From CAZSTA01 sp964609495 [NCBI: uncultured bacterium] (lineage in GTDB: Bacteria; CAZSTA01): a DNA stretch of 9,004 nucleotides. Below the pieces are notes generated by a model. It saw only the letters and a list, made by a program, of their open reading frames with translations, made no database searches and was not told the origin of the DNA. The translations under genes and the position numbers were made by a program. The DNA lies in NCBI GenBank assembly GCA_964609495.1, contig CAZSTA010000153.1, forward strand, positions 1-9,004. The letters run 5' to 3'. Positions 1-6,855 of this stretch are shown piece after piece. The stretch's first letter is position 1, and every line of letters begins with the position of its first letter.

Positions 1-705
1 AGTCGGGATCTCAACTTTTCCTATTTCGGTATAACTCCCCTCACCTAGAGGAGAGGGGACGAGAGTCATATCACCCTTATCGCTTAATAGAACGAATATC
101 TCCGAATATTCATCTCCTAAAGCAAAGTGGAGAGCAACTGCTGATTTCCCCCTCTCAAAGGATTCAGCGATGCTCCAGCCTCTAGCTAAGGCTTCATAGA
201 ACGTATGAGCGAAGAGGATAGCCGCCTCATCGGCGACTGGATGCCTCTCATCTATAGCTACGACCGCGGGTATTCCCGCCTCTCGCAAAGCTCTGCCCAC
301 CCTCTCCGAGTGGCAGGCGCTAAGGACGACGAGCTTGGGCAGCTTAGGCACATTCTTGCATAGCAATTCGACGAGCTTCTCAGCGGTAAGCTTATGTGCC
401 ATTCCGAAGCTATTCTCAAATACCAGCTTTCCATCTTCGGTTCCATGACCTGTGAAGTGGATGATATCATAGTAGTCGAAGACAGTCGTTATAATATCGT
501 TGGTCGTAGCTTGAGGGAGGAAACGCACTTGGATCGGCGCTTTAGCTCGATGAAGCGCATCCCGTAATTTCTCCTGTTCCTCAGCTACATTCAACTGGAC
601 TATAGGAGTGAAGGTGCCATATTGTTCACCATATTTAACAATGTTCTTTATAGTCATTAGAGGTCGGCTCGTGATGACTAATAAACGGAACGTGTCTTCT
701 TCCAT
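1..705 (-). CDS. CHAT-domain (caspase-like) protease, N-terminal part, cut by window edge
   Basis: The reading frame is open from an ATG at 705 to the window edge, giving 235 residues with no stop. The fragment matches the CHAT fold of clan CD cysteine proteases. An HFTGHG motif at residues 83-88 supplies the probable catalytic His87, and LSACHSE at 128-134 supplies the probable catalytic Cys131. Hydrophobic strands precede both (VFDYYDIIHF, LPKLVVLSAC). After them, the AGIPAVVAID strand and the DEAAILFAHTFYEAL helix are typical of the family. CHAT proteases usually act as effectors or signal-processing proteases fused to TPR, NACHT/AAA or other sensor modules. Residues after about 215 look like a linker, so a larger multidomain protein probably continues beyond position 1. 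The start is supported by AGGAGGG at 714-720, 8 nt upstream, which overlaps the end of gltX. The substrate and C-terminal sensor cannot be seen. The family call is strong; a defence or cell-death role is inference. Confidence 0.85.
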   Translation of the reverse strand, partial: MEEDTFRLLVITSRPLMTIKNIVKYGEQYGTFTPIVQLNVAEEQEKLRDALHRAKAPIQVRFLPQATTNDIITTVFDYYDIIHFTGHGTEDGKLVFENSFGMAHKLTAEKLVELLCKNVPKLPKLVVLSACHSERVGRALREAGIPAVVAIDERHPVADEAAILFAHTFYEALARGWSIAESFERGKSAVALHFALGDEYSEIFVLLSDKGDMTLVPSPLGEGSYTEIGKVEIPT

Positions 706-710
706 AGCTA

Positions 711-2177
711 TTACCCTCCTAACTTTTCTGCGAAATCCGCCCCCCTCTCCAGCCTGGCTATAGTCCTCTCCTTACCTACCACAGCTAGCAACTCGAAGAG
801 GCTGGGCCCTATGGTGGTGCCTGTTACCGCGGCTCTGGTAGGATGAATCAAAGCGCCAGCTTTTATCCCCAACTCATCTATTAATCCTCTCGTTGCCCTC
901 TCCACACACTCTTCATCGAAGGAATCCAAAGCCTCGAACCTCTCCTTCAGCTTTCTCAGAAGCGAAGGGACTCCTTCCTTCTTCAACTGCTTCTGGGCTT
1001 TATTATCGAAGTCAAAATCATCGGTGAAGAAGAAGTATCCATAGTCTCCAAGTTCGTGGATGAATTTGATCCTATCGTGCATCAGGTTTAGCACTTCTCT
1101 AAGTTCGGGATCATCGGCGGTATAGTCCAAGCCGAATTTCTCCTTTAGATATGGTATCGCTAGCAGAGCTAATTTATCTATCGGCATCTGCTTTATATAC
1201 TGCCCATTCATCCACTCTAACTTGGTGGCATCAAATATCGCAGGACTCTTCGATATCTTATCTAATGAGAATAGCTCGATCAATTCATCTATAGAGAATA
1301 GCTCACGTTCATTACCCGGTGACCAGCTCAGCAGGGCTAGGTAATTTACCATCGCCTCGGGAAGATATCCATTATCTCGATACCAGGTTACGGAAGTTGC
1401 TCCGTGTCGCTTCGACAATTTCGATCTATCTTTACCCAGAATATGGGGGATGTGGACGAAGAGGGGTGGCTCGAATCCAAGAGCCTCATATAGCAACAAC
1501 TGACGGGGGGTATTTGATATATGTTGCTCCGCCCTGATTATATGAGTGATCTTCATCAAATAGTCATCGATCACGTTAGCGAAGTTGTAGATCGGGGTAC
1601 CGTTGGATTTGAGAAGCACAAAGTCATCTAAGACCTTGCTATTGAAGGTTACCTTACCCACGATTATATCATCGAAGGAGATCTCTCTTTCCTCCTCGGG
1701 AAGCTTAAATCTCACTACATAGGGTTTTCCCTTGGCTTCGTTCGCCTCTATCTGCTCAGGAGTGAGGTTGCGACAGGTCCCATCATACTTAGGGGGCTTC
1801 TTCCGTTTGATGGCTTCCCTTCTCTTCTCCTCCAACTCCTCCTTGGTGCAGTAGCAACGATAAGCCTTTCCCTCTCGTATCAATTGCAGACCATATTTAC
1901 GATAGATATCGAGGCGTTGCATCTGGAAATATGGACCATAGTCGCCGCCAACATCTGGACCTTCATCCCAGTCCATCCCTATCCACCTCATCCCGTCTTT
2001 GATAGCGTTCATCGACTCCTCCGTCGATCTAGCGGTGTCGGTATCCTCGATACGCAGAATGAAAACTCCACCCTGATTCCTGGCGAATAGCCAGTTGAAT
2101 AGCCCTGTATGAGCAACGCCTAGGTGCAAATAGCCAGTTGGACTAGGCGCGAATCTAACTCTGACTTTACCTGACAT
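711..2177 (-). CDS. gltX: glutamyl-tRNA synthetase
   Basis: This class I aminoacyl-tRNA synthetase charges tRNA-Glu with glutamate in the cytoplasm. Its 488 residues are a normal family length. The Rossmann catalytic core shows the HIGH-type signature in FAPSPTGYLHLG (residues 9-20), the RIEDTD motif (42-47), RAEQHISNTPRQ (215-226) and the KMSKS-type loop KLSKRHG (253-259). Cys108, Cys110, Tyr131 and Cys135 match the CxC...YxxxC zinc site known from E. coli GluRS. WMNGQYI at 322-328 marks the transition to the helical anticodon-binding domain. The zinc site and overall architecture argue against GlnRS. The ATG at 2177 follows TAGGAGGG, in which the TAG is also the ricT stop, so the two genes are closely coupled. 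The CHAT gene starts 5 nt downstream. Confidence 0.98.
   Translation of the reverse strand: MSGKVRVRFAPSPTGYLHLGVAHTGLFNWLFARNQGGVFILRIEDTDTARSTEESMNAIKDGMRWIGMDWDEGPDVGGDYGPYFQMQRLDIYRKYGLQLIREGKAYRCYCTKEELEEKRREAIKRKKPPKYDGTCRNLTPEQIEANEAKGKPYVVRFKLPEEEREISFDDIIVGKVTFNSKVLDDFVLLKSNGTPIYNFANVIDDYLMKITHIIRAEQHISNTPRQLLLYEALGFEPPLFVHIPHILGKDRSKLSKRHGATSVTWYRDNGYLPEAMVNYLALLSWSPGNERELFSIDELIELFSLDKISKSPAIFDATKLEWMNGQYIKQMPIDKLALLAIPYLKEKFGLDYTADDPELREVLNLMHDRIKFIHELGDYGYFFFTDDFDFDNKAQKQLKKEGVPSLLRKLKERFEALDSFDEECVERATRGLIDELGIKAGALIHPTRAAVTGTTIGPSLFELLAVVGKERTIARLERGADFAEKLGG
714..720 (-). promoter_or_regulatory. Shine-Dalgarno site of the CHAT gene, inside the end of gltX
   Basis: AGGAGGG lies 8 nt upstream of the CHAT ATG and overlaps the last sense codons of gltX, whose TAA stop is at 711-713. 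This arrangement favours translational coupling: ribosomes finishing gltX would be delivered straight to the CHAT start. Confidence 0.75.
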
Positions 2178-2187
2178 CGAATCCCTC

Positions 2188-2991
2188 CTATCTCCTCAAC
2201 ACTTCAACTTGATTAACCGGGATATCAAGTTGCTTCTCATCGTCGAATCGAACCTCTAAACTCCTCCTCAATGGATAGACGTCAATTACCTCTCCTATTC
2301 CCCATTCTGTCTTAACTCTAGCTCCTATATCTGGCATATCCTTACGCAACTCTTGATAAGTTTCATACTCATATTCTAAACAACACATCAATCTTCCGCA
2401 CAATCCAGATATCTTAGTTGGATTCAAGGATAGATTTTGCACCTTAGCCATCTTAACGGATATCGGCTCGAAGTTCTTCAGGAAGGTAGCGCAACAGAGC
2501 GGTCTTCCACAGCATCCCACTCCTCCTAAGAGCTTAGCCTCATCGCGAACTCCGATCTGCCTAAGTTCGATACGACTTCTGAAGATGCCCGCTAAAGCTC
2601 TTACTAGCTCTCTAAAATCGACCCGGCCATCAGCAGTGAAGTAGAATATTATCTTGCTCTTGTCAAAGGTATGTTCCACATCTACTAATCTCATCGGGAG
2701 TTTATATTCCTCGATTTTAGCAAGACATATATCAAAGGCTTTTTTTTCCTCCTCCTTATGCTCGGCGAATTTAGTTTTATCTCGCTCTACAGCAAGCCTC
2801 AATACTTTCCTGAGAGGTCTGACTATATCCTCTTCAGGAACCTCTATAGCTTCCATAACTATCTCTCCTAACTCTTTGCCACGCACCGTCTCCACTATAC
2901 AGAGATCTCCTGTTTTAAGATCTAAGCCATTAGGATCGAAGTAATAAACTTTTCCAGCTTTTTTGAAGATCACCCCAACAACTATGAGCAT
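2188..2991 (-). CDS. ricT: RicT/YaaT-like PSP1-domain regulatory protein
   Basis: This is a PSP1-domain protein of the RicT (YaaT) family. In Bacillus, RicT forms an Fe-S-containing complex with RicA and RicF that directs RNase Y-dependent mRNA maturation and influences sporulation, competence and biofilm formation. Numbering from the ATG at 2991 gives 267 residues. The N-terminus (VVGVIFKKAGKVYYFDP) and the cysteine core are diagnostic: GCCGRPLCC (159-167) and GLCGRLMCC (196-204), with SVKMAKVQNLSLNP between them. These are the likely cluster ligands. An upstream GTG (3000) and ATG (2997) are in frame, but GGGAGG at 3000-3005 sits 8 nt before the ATG at 2991, which I prefer. holB lies 39 nt upstream and gltX 10 nt downstream. 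No RicA or RicF gene is visible here, so the partners and target RNase may differ from those in Bacillus. Confidence 0.95.
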   Translation of the reverse strand: MLIVVGVIFKKAGKVYYFDPNGLDLKTGDLCIVETVRGKELGEIVMEAIEVPEEDIVRPLRKVLRLAVERDKTKFAEHKEEEKKAFDICLAKIEEYKLPMRLVDVEHTFDKSKIIFYFTADGRVDFRELVRALAGIFRSRIELRQIGVRDEAKLLGGVGCCGRPLCCATFLKNFEPISVKMAKVQNLSLNPTKISGLCGRLMCCLEYEYETYQELRKDMPDIGARVKTEWGIGEVIDVYPLRRSLEVRFDDEKQLDIPVNQVEVLRR

Positions 2992-2999
2992 ATACATCA

Positions 3000-3015
3000 C
3001 CTCCCTGCTTGGGAG
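3000..3015 (-). promoter_or_regulatory. ricT ribosome binding site inside a small hairpin
   Basis: On the minus strand, CTCCC and GGGAG form a perfect 5-bp stem around a 5-nt loop (3001-3015). The right arm is part of the GGGAGG Shine-Dalgarno site (3000-3005) that serves the ATG at 2991. Folding would hide the site, so this decides the start and may tune ricT translation. The stem is short and has not been tested. Confidence 0.45.
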
Positions 3016-3030
3016 AATATAACACTGTTT

Positions 3031-4062
3031 CTAAGACAAAACATTGCCTAACTTCAAAAATAGCACTTCCCAGGTTAATTGAACATTAACTTTATTTATC
3101 AAAGCGTTCTTTATCTCATCGAAGTAAGCGATTAGCTCTAAGAGACGTGGCAAGGAATAGTTCCTCATCTGAGAGCGAAGGATTACCTCCTTATCAGCAT
3201 TGATTAGAAGGTCTCTCAAGGAAGTATCATCCTTACCGGAATTTAATTTCAAGAAGAGAAGATCGCGGTACCAGCCACCGATAACGCCGAAGATCTCATC
3301 GACTCTCTCCTGAAGTCCTTTGTCATCTTCCTTTTGAATCAGCTCGGAGGAGAATCGTCTCGCCAGCTGAAGGAGTTGAAGAGGTTTCGAGTTGGCAGCT
3401 GCCGAGAGAGAGGATATGATCATCTCCCTCCTCTCCAAGAATCCCTCCTCCTTCATCCGTAGCGCTTTCCCGAGGTTGCCTCCTGATAAAGTTGCTATTA
3501 TATCCGCTTGTTGCCCCGATATTTCGCATAACTCCTGTACTTTTTGAGATATCATAGCTCTAGGGATAAGATCGAACTTGATCCTTTGACAGCGAGAGAT
3601 TATAGTGGGAAGTAGAGAGTCCTCCTGGGAGGTAACAAGTATTATCAACGAGTGGGGAGGAGGCTCCTCTAAAGTCTTCAAAAGGCTATTTGCGGCTTGA
3701 GGTGTCATCTTCTCCGCCTCAGAGATTATGTAAATTTTCCAACGCCCTTCGAGGGGTTTTAGGCTTATCTCCTTTTGGAGTTCTCTCATTTGAGCTATAG
3801 ATAAGGACAATCCCTGAGGCTCTATCACCTTGACATCGGGATGATTCGAGTCGTTGATCTTGCGACAGGATAGGCAAATGCCACAAGCCTCATCGCTATG
3901 CTCAACGCAGTTTAAAGCCTTAGCCAGCGCTAAAGCGGTTGCTCGCTTCCCTACCCCCCGAGGTCCGCTGAATAGATAGGCATGCGTGAGGCGATTCCTT
4001 CTTATAGAATTACGCAGGATATTTATAGCTCGTTCCTGTCCAATTATATCCTTAAAGGTCAT
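3031..4062 (-). CDS. holB: DNA polymerase III delta' subunit (clamp loader)
   Basis: This is an AAA+ clamp-loader subunit that, with delta and tau/gamma, opens and loads the beta sliding clamp during replication. It has 343 residues, as expected for delta' and much shorter than DnaX. The N-terminus MTFKDIIGQERA is typical. Walker A is GPRGVGKR (33-40). Cys52, Cys60, Cys63 and Cys66 form the zinc module. YIISEAEKMT (111-120) is the Walker B region, followed by AANSLLKTLEEPP. ISRCQRIKF (156-163) contains the SRC arginine-finger motif. The C-terminal helices end in an NVQLTWEVLFLKL stretch like the delta' collar domain. Walker A looks intact, unlike E. coli delta', as in many other bacteria. The ATG overlaps the end of tmk by 11 nt. 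Its AGGAG lies only about 3 nt away, so coupling to tmk probably helps initiation. Confidence 0.95.
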   Translation of the reverse strand: MTFKDIIGQERAINILRNSIRRNRLTHAYLFSGPRGVGKRATALALAKALNCVEHSDEACGICLSCRKINDSNHPDVKVIEPQGLSLSIAQMRELQKEISLKPLEGRWKIYIISEAEKMTPQAANSLLKTLEEPPPHSLIILVTSQEDSLLPTIISRCQRIKFDLIPRAMISQKVQELCEISGQQADIIATLSGGNLGKALRMKEEGFLERREMIISSLSAAANSKPLQLLQLARRFSSELIQKEDDKGLQERVDEIFGVIGGWYRDLLFLKLNSGKDDTSLRDLLINADKEVILRSQMRNYSLPRLLELIAYFDEIKNALINKVNVQLTWEVLFLKLGNVLS

Positions 4063-4738
4063 TTCTCCTAGCCTCTAAAAACTTATCAATTATATCTCTT
4101 ATAATTTGCTGAGTCTCCTCTATATTCCCTTCCACTTCTACTATTCGAAAGCGTTCAGATTCCTCATGAGCAAGGGATAAAAAACCCCGGCGAACTCGTT
4201 CTTGAAGTTCCAATCCCCCCGCTTCGATTCGATCATAGTCGCCTCTCCGAGTAGTATCGTCTGCAGAGATTACTCGCTTTAATCCTAGGGAGGGTTCTAT
4301 ATCGAGCAGGATCGTAAGGTCTGGCTTCAATCCTCCAGTTGCTATGCGATTCAATTCCGCTATGAGCTTTAAATCCAATCCCCGGCCATATCCCTGATAA
4401 GCAACCGTAGCATCGCTGAAGCGAGAGCAGATCACGATCTTGCTCTCTTGAAGAGCAGGCACGATCTTTTCCAGCACATGCTGAGCACGGCTGGCGGAGA
4501 ATAGCAGAAGCTCGGTGAGAAAACGCATCTCCCGATTAAGCGGATCTAGTAGGATCTCTCTGATCTTATCCCCTATACGAGTGCCACCGGGCTCGCGAGT
4601 ATATATCACCTCATAACCGCATCTTTTGAGATAGCCAGTTAATAACTCTGCCTGAGTGCTTTTCCCTCCTCCATCTATACCTTCGAGGGTTATGAAAACT
4701 CCTCTCGGATTCTCCATTTCTATTTTCGAACTAGACAT
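4052..4738 (-). CDS. tmk: thymidylate kinase (dTMP kinase)
   Basis: This enzyme phosphorylates dTMP to dTDP using ATP in dTTP synthesis. From the ATG at 4738 it has 228 residues, close to the usual 200-220. The P-loop is FITLEGIDGGGKSTQ (residues 15-29). TREPGGTRIGD (47-57) binds the nucleotide. FSDATVAYQGYGRGLD (107-122) is the substrate-binding region, and RRGDYDRIEAGGLELQERV (164-182) is the LID and following helix. The usual DR(Y/F) motif reads SRF here, with Ser105 in place of Asp. The start is uncertain: the frame is open back to 4813 (GTG), with other ATGs at 4801, 4756 and 4717. None has a convincing Shine-Dalgarno site. The ATG at 4717 (MENPRG..., 221 residues) also fits the family. 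This is the first gene of the tmk-holB-ricT-gltX-CHAT cluster. Confidence 0.94.
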   Translation of the reverse strand: MSSSKIEMENPRGVFITLEGIDGGGKSTQAELLTGYLKRCGYEVIYTREPGGTRIGDKIREILLDPLNREMRFLTELLLFSASRAQHVLEKIVPALQESKIVICSRFSDATVAYQGYGRGLDLKLIAELNRIATGGLKPDLTILLDIEPSLGLKRVISADDTTRRGDYDRIEAGGLELQERVRRGFLSLAHEESERFRIVEVEGNIEETQQIIRDIIDKFLEARRNDL

Positions 4739-4790
4739 AATTTTATACTTTCGCATATTTTTGAAAAATCCAGCATTTATGCGGGTTCTT

Positions 4791-4819
4791 GTAGGGAGCA
4801 TGTTACAACGCACCCCTAC
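4791..4819 (-). promoter_or_regulatory. hairpin in the tmk leader
   Basis: An imperfect inverted repeat on the minus strand has GTAGGG/CCCTAC arms. It is extended inward by a G-U pair, one bulged T and a GCGT/ATGC segment around a 6-nt loop. It lies in the predicted 5' leader between the promoter (4877-4905) and the tmk start. No T-run follows, so it is not an intrinsic terminator of the upstream ilvD. A second small palindrome (4757-4769) and a CGCATA/TATGCG pair (4752-4783) lie closer to tmk. I recognise no riboswitch class. Confidence 0.4.
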
Positions 4820-4876
4820 CCCAAAATCCGTTTTCAGTTCAGTGTTCCCCTAAAAGTGCAAAACTATAGCCTCTAA

Positions 4877-4905
4877 ATAATAGCATATTTTAAGTGCCTT
4901 GTAAA
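4877..4905 (-). promoter_or_regulatory. sigma70-type promoter for the tmk-holB-ricT-gltX-CHAT cluster
   Basis: On the minus strand, TTTACA (4900-4905) and TATTAT (4877-4882) are separated by exactly 17 nt. Transcription would start near 4870, leaving a leader of about 130 nt before the preferred tmk start. It lies in the ilvD-tmk gap and points toward tmk. This is consensus-based prediction only. Confidence 0.65.
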
Positions 4906-4946
4906 GGGTTAGGTTTCTGAAGTGAGGTATTCTTCCCGATTATTCC

Positions 4947-6614
4947 TTAATCGGAGATCTTCAAAGTCGCACCTTTATCCGCCGATTGCACTATCTGGGA
5001 ATAGAGCCTCAAGAAGCCCTTCTTTATCTTAGGTTCGGGCGGTTTCCAATCCTTCAAGCGTCTCTTTATCTCCTCCTCCGATACCCTCAGATTCAAACTA
5101 CGATTCGGAATATCGATCTCTATTATATCTCCATCTCGAACTGCCGCCAAGGGGCCTCCCACCGCGGCCTCAGGGGAGATGTGCCCAATACAGGGACCCC
5201 TCGTAGCTCCGGAGAATCGCCCATCGGTAATCATCGCTACCGAATCACCAAGCCCCATCCCTACCAACACCGCCGCCGGAATGGAGAGTTCTCTCATCCC
5301 TGGACCTCCTCGTGGTCCTTCATAGCGCACTACCAATACATCTCCGGGTTGAACTTTATGAGATAATAGTTCGGTTCTAACCTCCTCCTCAGCGTTGAAT
5401 ACCTTCGCCTTCCCCCTATGAACTCTCATTTTGGGATTTACTCCGCTGACTTTGACAACTGCTCCCAGAGGAGCTATATTGCCCTTGAGGATAGCTATCC
5501 CTCCCTCTTCAGCTAAGGGGTTATCTAAAGGACGAATAACATCCTCCCTCAATACTTGGGCTCCTTCTAAATTATCTCTAAGTGTTTTTCCAGTTACTGT
5601 CAATTGATCTAAATTCAACAGAGGAGAAAGGATCTTTAGTAGAGCAGGGATACCTCCCGCCTCATCTAGATCTCGCAGATTGTATTGAGAGGCGGGCTTG
5701 AACTTGGCTAAGAGAGGTGTCTCCTTACTCAACTTATCGAAGAGATCAAGATTTATATCTATTCCTAATTCCTCCCCTAGGGCTGGTAGATGAAGCAGGG
5801 TATTTGTAGAGCCGCCGATAGCTAGATCGACTCGAACTGCATTCATCAAAGTTTGAGCTGTAAGGATTTGAGATGCTCTAAGATCCTCCTCGATCATCTC
5901 CACGATACGCTTTCCAGTCGCCTTAGCTAGATGCAAACGGCGAGATTCTACCGCGGGGATAGTAGCACACTTGGGAAGCGATAAACCCATTGCCTCTACC
6001 AGACAGCACATAGTATTAGCAGTCCCCATCATATTACAGATGCCCACACTAGCGCAGGTCTCGGTCTCAATGCGCTGGAACTCATCCTCATCGATCTCGC
6101 CCGATGTCACCCGCCCAATCGCCTCTTTAACATCACATGTCACCCAATCCCTTCCCTCTCTATGGCGGGGAAGCATTGGTCCGCCAGTTAAGAAGATGGT
6201 AGGAAGATCTAAACGAGCGGTAGCCATCAGCATACCAGGGACTATCTTATCGCAAGAGCAAAGCATCACCAAACCATCGAGGCTATGAGATTGAGCCATC
6301 AACTCCACCGAAGCGGCGACGATCTCCCGAGCCGGCAAGATATAGTGCATTCCAAATCCTTGAGCTATCCCATCACAAGGAGCGATAGTATTAAACTCGG
6401 CTGGCGTCCCTCCTGCTCTCCATATCCCCTCTTTAACCGCTTGAGCGAGGGTTCTCAGATGAGCATGACCAGGATTGAGTTCGCTATAGGAATTGGCTAT
6501 CCCAATTAAAGGTTTTGCTAAATCGTCATCGGTAAATCCTATCGAGCGATAGAGCGATCTAGCATAGGCTCCGGTCCTTCCTCTCAGCACATCTTGGCTT
6601 CTCAGTTTGGGCAT
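4947..6614 (-). CDS. ilvD: dihydroxy-acid dehydratase
   Basis: This enzyme catalyses the third common step of valine, isoleucine and leucine synthesis, dehydrating 2,3-dihydroxy-acids to 2-keto acids. It has 555 residues, the usual length. IlvD/Edd family landmarks are present: D81 in APCDGIAQG (Mg ligand), the CDK motif at 121-123, Cys193 in [12 protein letters not shown], the [11 protein letters not shown] loop (430-440), catalytic Ser468 in [21 protein letters not shown] (464-484), [12 protein letters not shown] (498-509) and the SADKGATL tail. The GRFSG...DIPNR region and tail favour IlvD over 6-phosphogluconate dehydratase. The first cluster position reads NPGHAHL (Gly49, no Cys), as in E. 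coli IlvD, which suggests an oxygen-sensitive [4Fe-4S] enzyme. [10 protein letters not shown] is one residue shorter than the usual GIAMGHxGMxY. The ATG at 6614 is preceded by AAGGGGAG about 11 nt away. No other ilv gene is in the window. Confidence 0.93.
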   Translation of the reverse strand: MPKLRSQDVLRGRTGAYARSLYRSIGFTDDDLAKPLIGIANSYSELNPGHAHLRTLAQAVKEGIWRAGGTPAEFNTIAPCDGIAQGFGMHYILPAREIVAASVELMAQSHSLDGLVMLCSCDKIVPGMLMATARLDLPTIFLTGGPMLPRHREGRDWVTCDVKEAIGRVTSGEIDEDEFQRIETETCASVGICNMMGTANTMCCLVEAMGLSLPKCATIPAVESRRLHLAKATGKRIVEMIEEDLRASQILTAQTLMNAVRVDLAIGGSTNTLLHLPALGEELGIDINLDLFDKLSKETPLLAKFKPASQYNLRDLDEAGGIPALLKILSPLLNLDQLTVTGKTLRDNLEGAQVLREDVIRPLDNPLAEEGGIAILKGNIAPLGAVVKVSGVNPKMRVHRGKAKVFNAEEEVRTELLSHKVQPGDVLVVRYEGPRGGPGMRELSIPAAVLVGMGLGDSVAMITDGRFSGATRGPCIGHISPEAAVGGPLAAVRDGDIIEIDIPNRSLNLRVSEEEIKRRLKDWKPPEPKIKKGFLRLYSQIVQSADKGATLKISD

Positions 6615-6658
6615 AATCTATTCATCTCCCCTTATTATATCGGTTTCACTTAATAGAA

Positions 6659-6687
6659 ATTATATCATATCAAACCCGGTTTAGCAA
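6659..6687 (-). promoter_or_regulatory. ilvD promoter with palindromic spacer
   Basis: On the minus strand, TTGCTA (6682-6687), a 17-nt spacer and TATAAT (6659-6664) preceded by an extended TGn give a strong sigma70-type promoter. The predicted start is near 6652, leaving a leader of roughly 38 nt, too short for a T-box or attenuator. The spacer holds an 11-nt palindrome, AAACCCGGTTT (6672-6682), a plausible repressor site that overlaps the promoter. Confidence 0.7.
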
Positions 6688-6710
6688 TATAAAATGAGGG
6701 ATTTGATCTC

Positions 6711-6738
6711 TCTCCTTTGCGGAGGGGGAGAAAGGAGA
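6711..6738. repeat. 8-bp inverted repeat between divergent promoters
   Basis: TCTCCTTT (6711-6718) and AAAGGAGA (6731-6738) form a perfect 8-bp inverted repeat around 12 nt. It sits midway between the ilvD -35 element and the plus-strand -35 element at 6745. No T-run adjoins either arm, so a binding site or simple structure is more likely than a terminator. Confidence 0.4.
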
Positions 6739-6744
6739 TTGTGC

Positions 6745-6773
6745 TTGACACAGGAGTTCAAATGTGATAGAAT
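6745..6773 (+). promoter_or_regulatory. sigma70-type promoter of the NHL-protein operon
   Basis: TTGACA (6745-6750), a 17-nt spacer and TAGAAT (6768-6773) with an extended TGn form a near-consensus promoter. Transcription should start near 6780, leaving a short leader before the ribosome site AAGGGG at 6811-6816. Confidence 0.75.
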
Positions 6774-6855
6774 AAAAAGCAATTTAGGACTATCCTAATA
6801 AAGAAGTTATAAGGGGAAGCATATAATTAAGGTATATGTATATCTTATAGCAGGG

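Noticed and set aside
258-470. Short minus-strand open frame of 70 codons
   Set aside because: It lies in a different frame inside the CHAT gene, which has clear catalytic motifs and a good ribosome site. The short frame has no recognisable domain.
1319-2944. Three plus-strand open frames (1319-1537, 1884-2090, 2654-2944)
   Set aside because: They run antisense to gltX and ricT, have no family resemblance and no good ribosome sites.
3031-4062. Possible DnaX (tau/gamma) because Walker A and the zinc module are intact
   Set aside because: The protein is only 343 residues, follows tmk and has a delta'-type C-terminus, all favouring HolB.
4791-4819. Intrinsic terminator for ilvD
   Set aside because: No T-run follows the stem, and the hairpin lies downstream of the promoter that reads toward tmk.
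4986-6509. Three plus-strand open frames opposite ilvD (4986-5366, 5971-6288, 6285-6509)
   Set aside because: They are low-complexity shadows of a strongly conserved enzyme on the other strand.
4947-6614. Possible 6-phosphogluconate or sugar-acid dehydratase
   Set aside because: The motifs around the catalytic Ser468, IEIDIPNR and the SADKGATL tail are of the IlvD type. A subclade with altered range cannot be excluded, but the base call stands.
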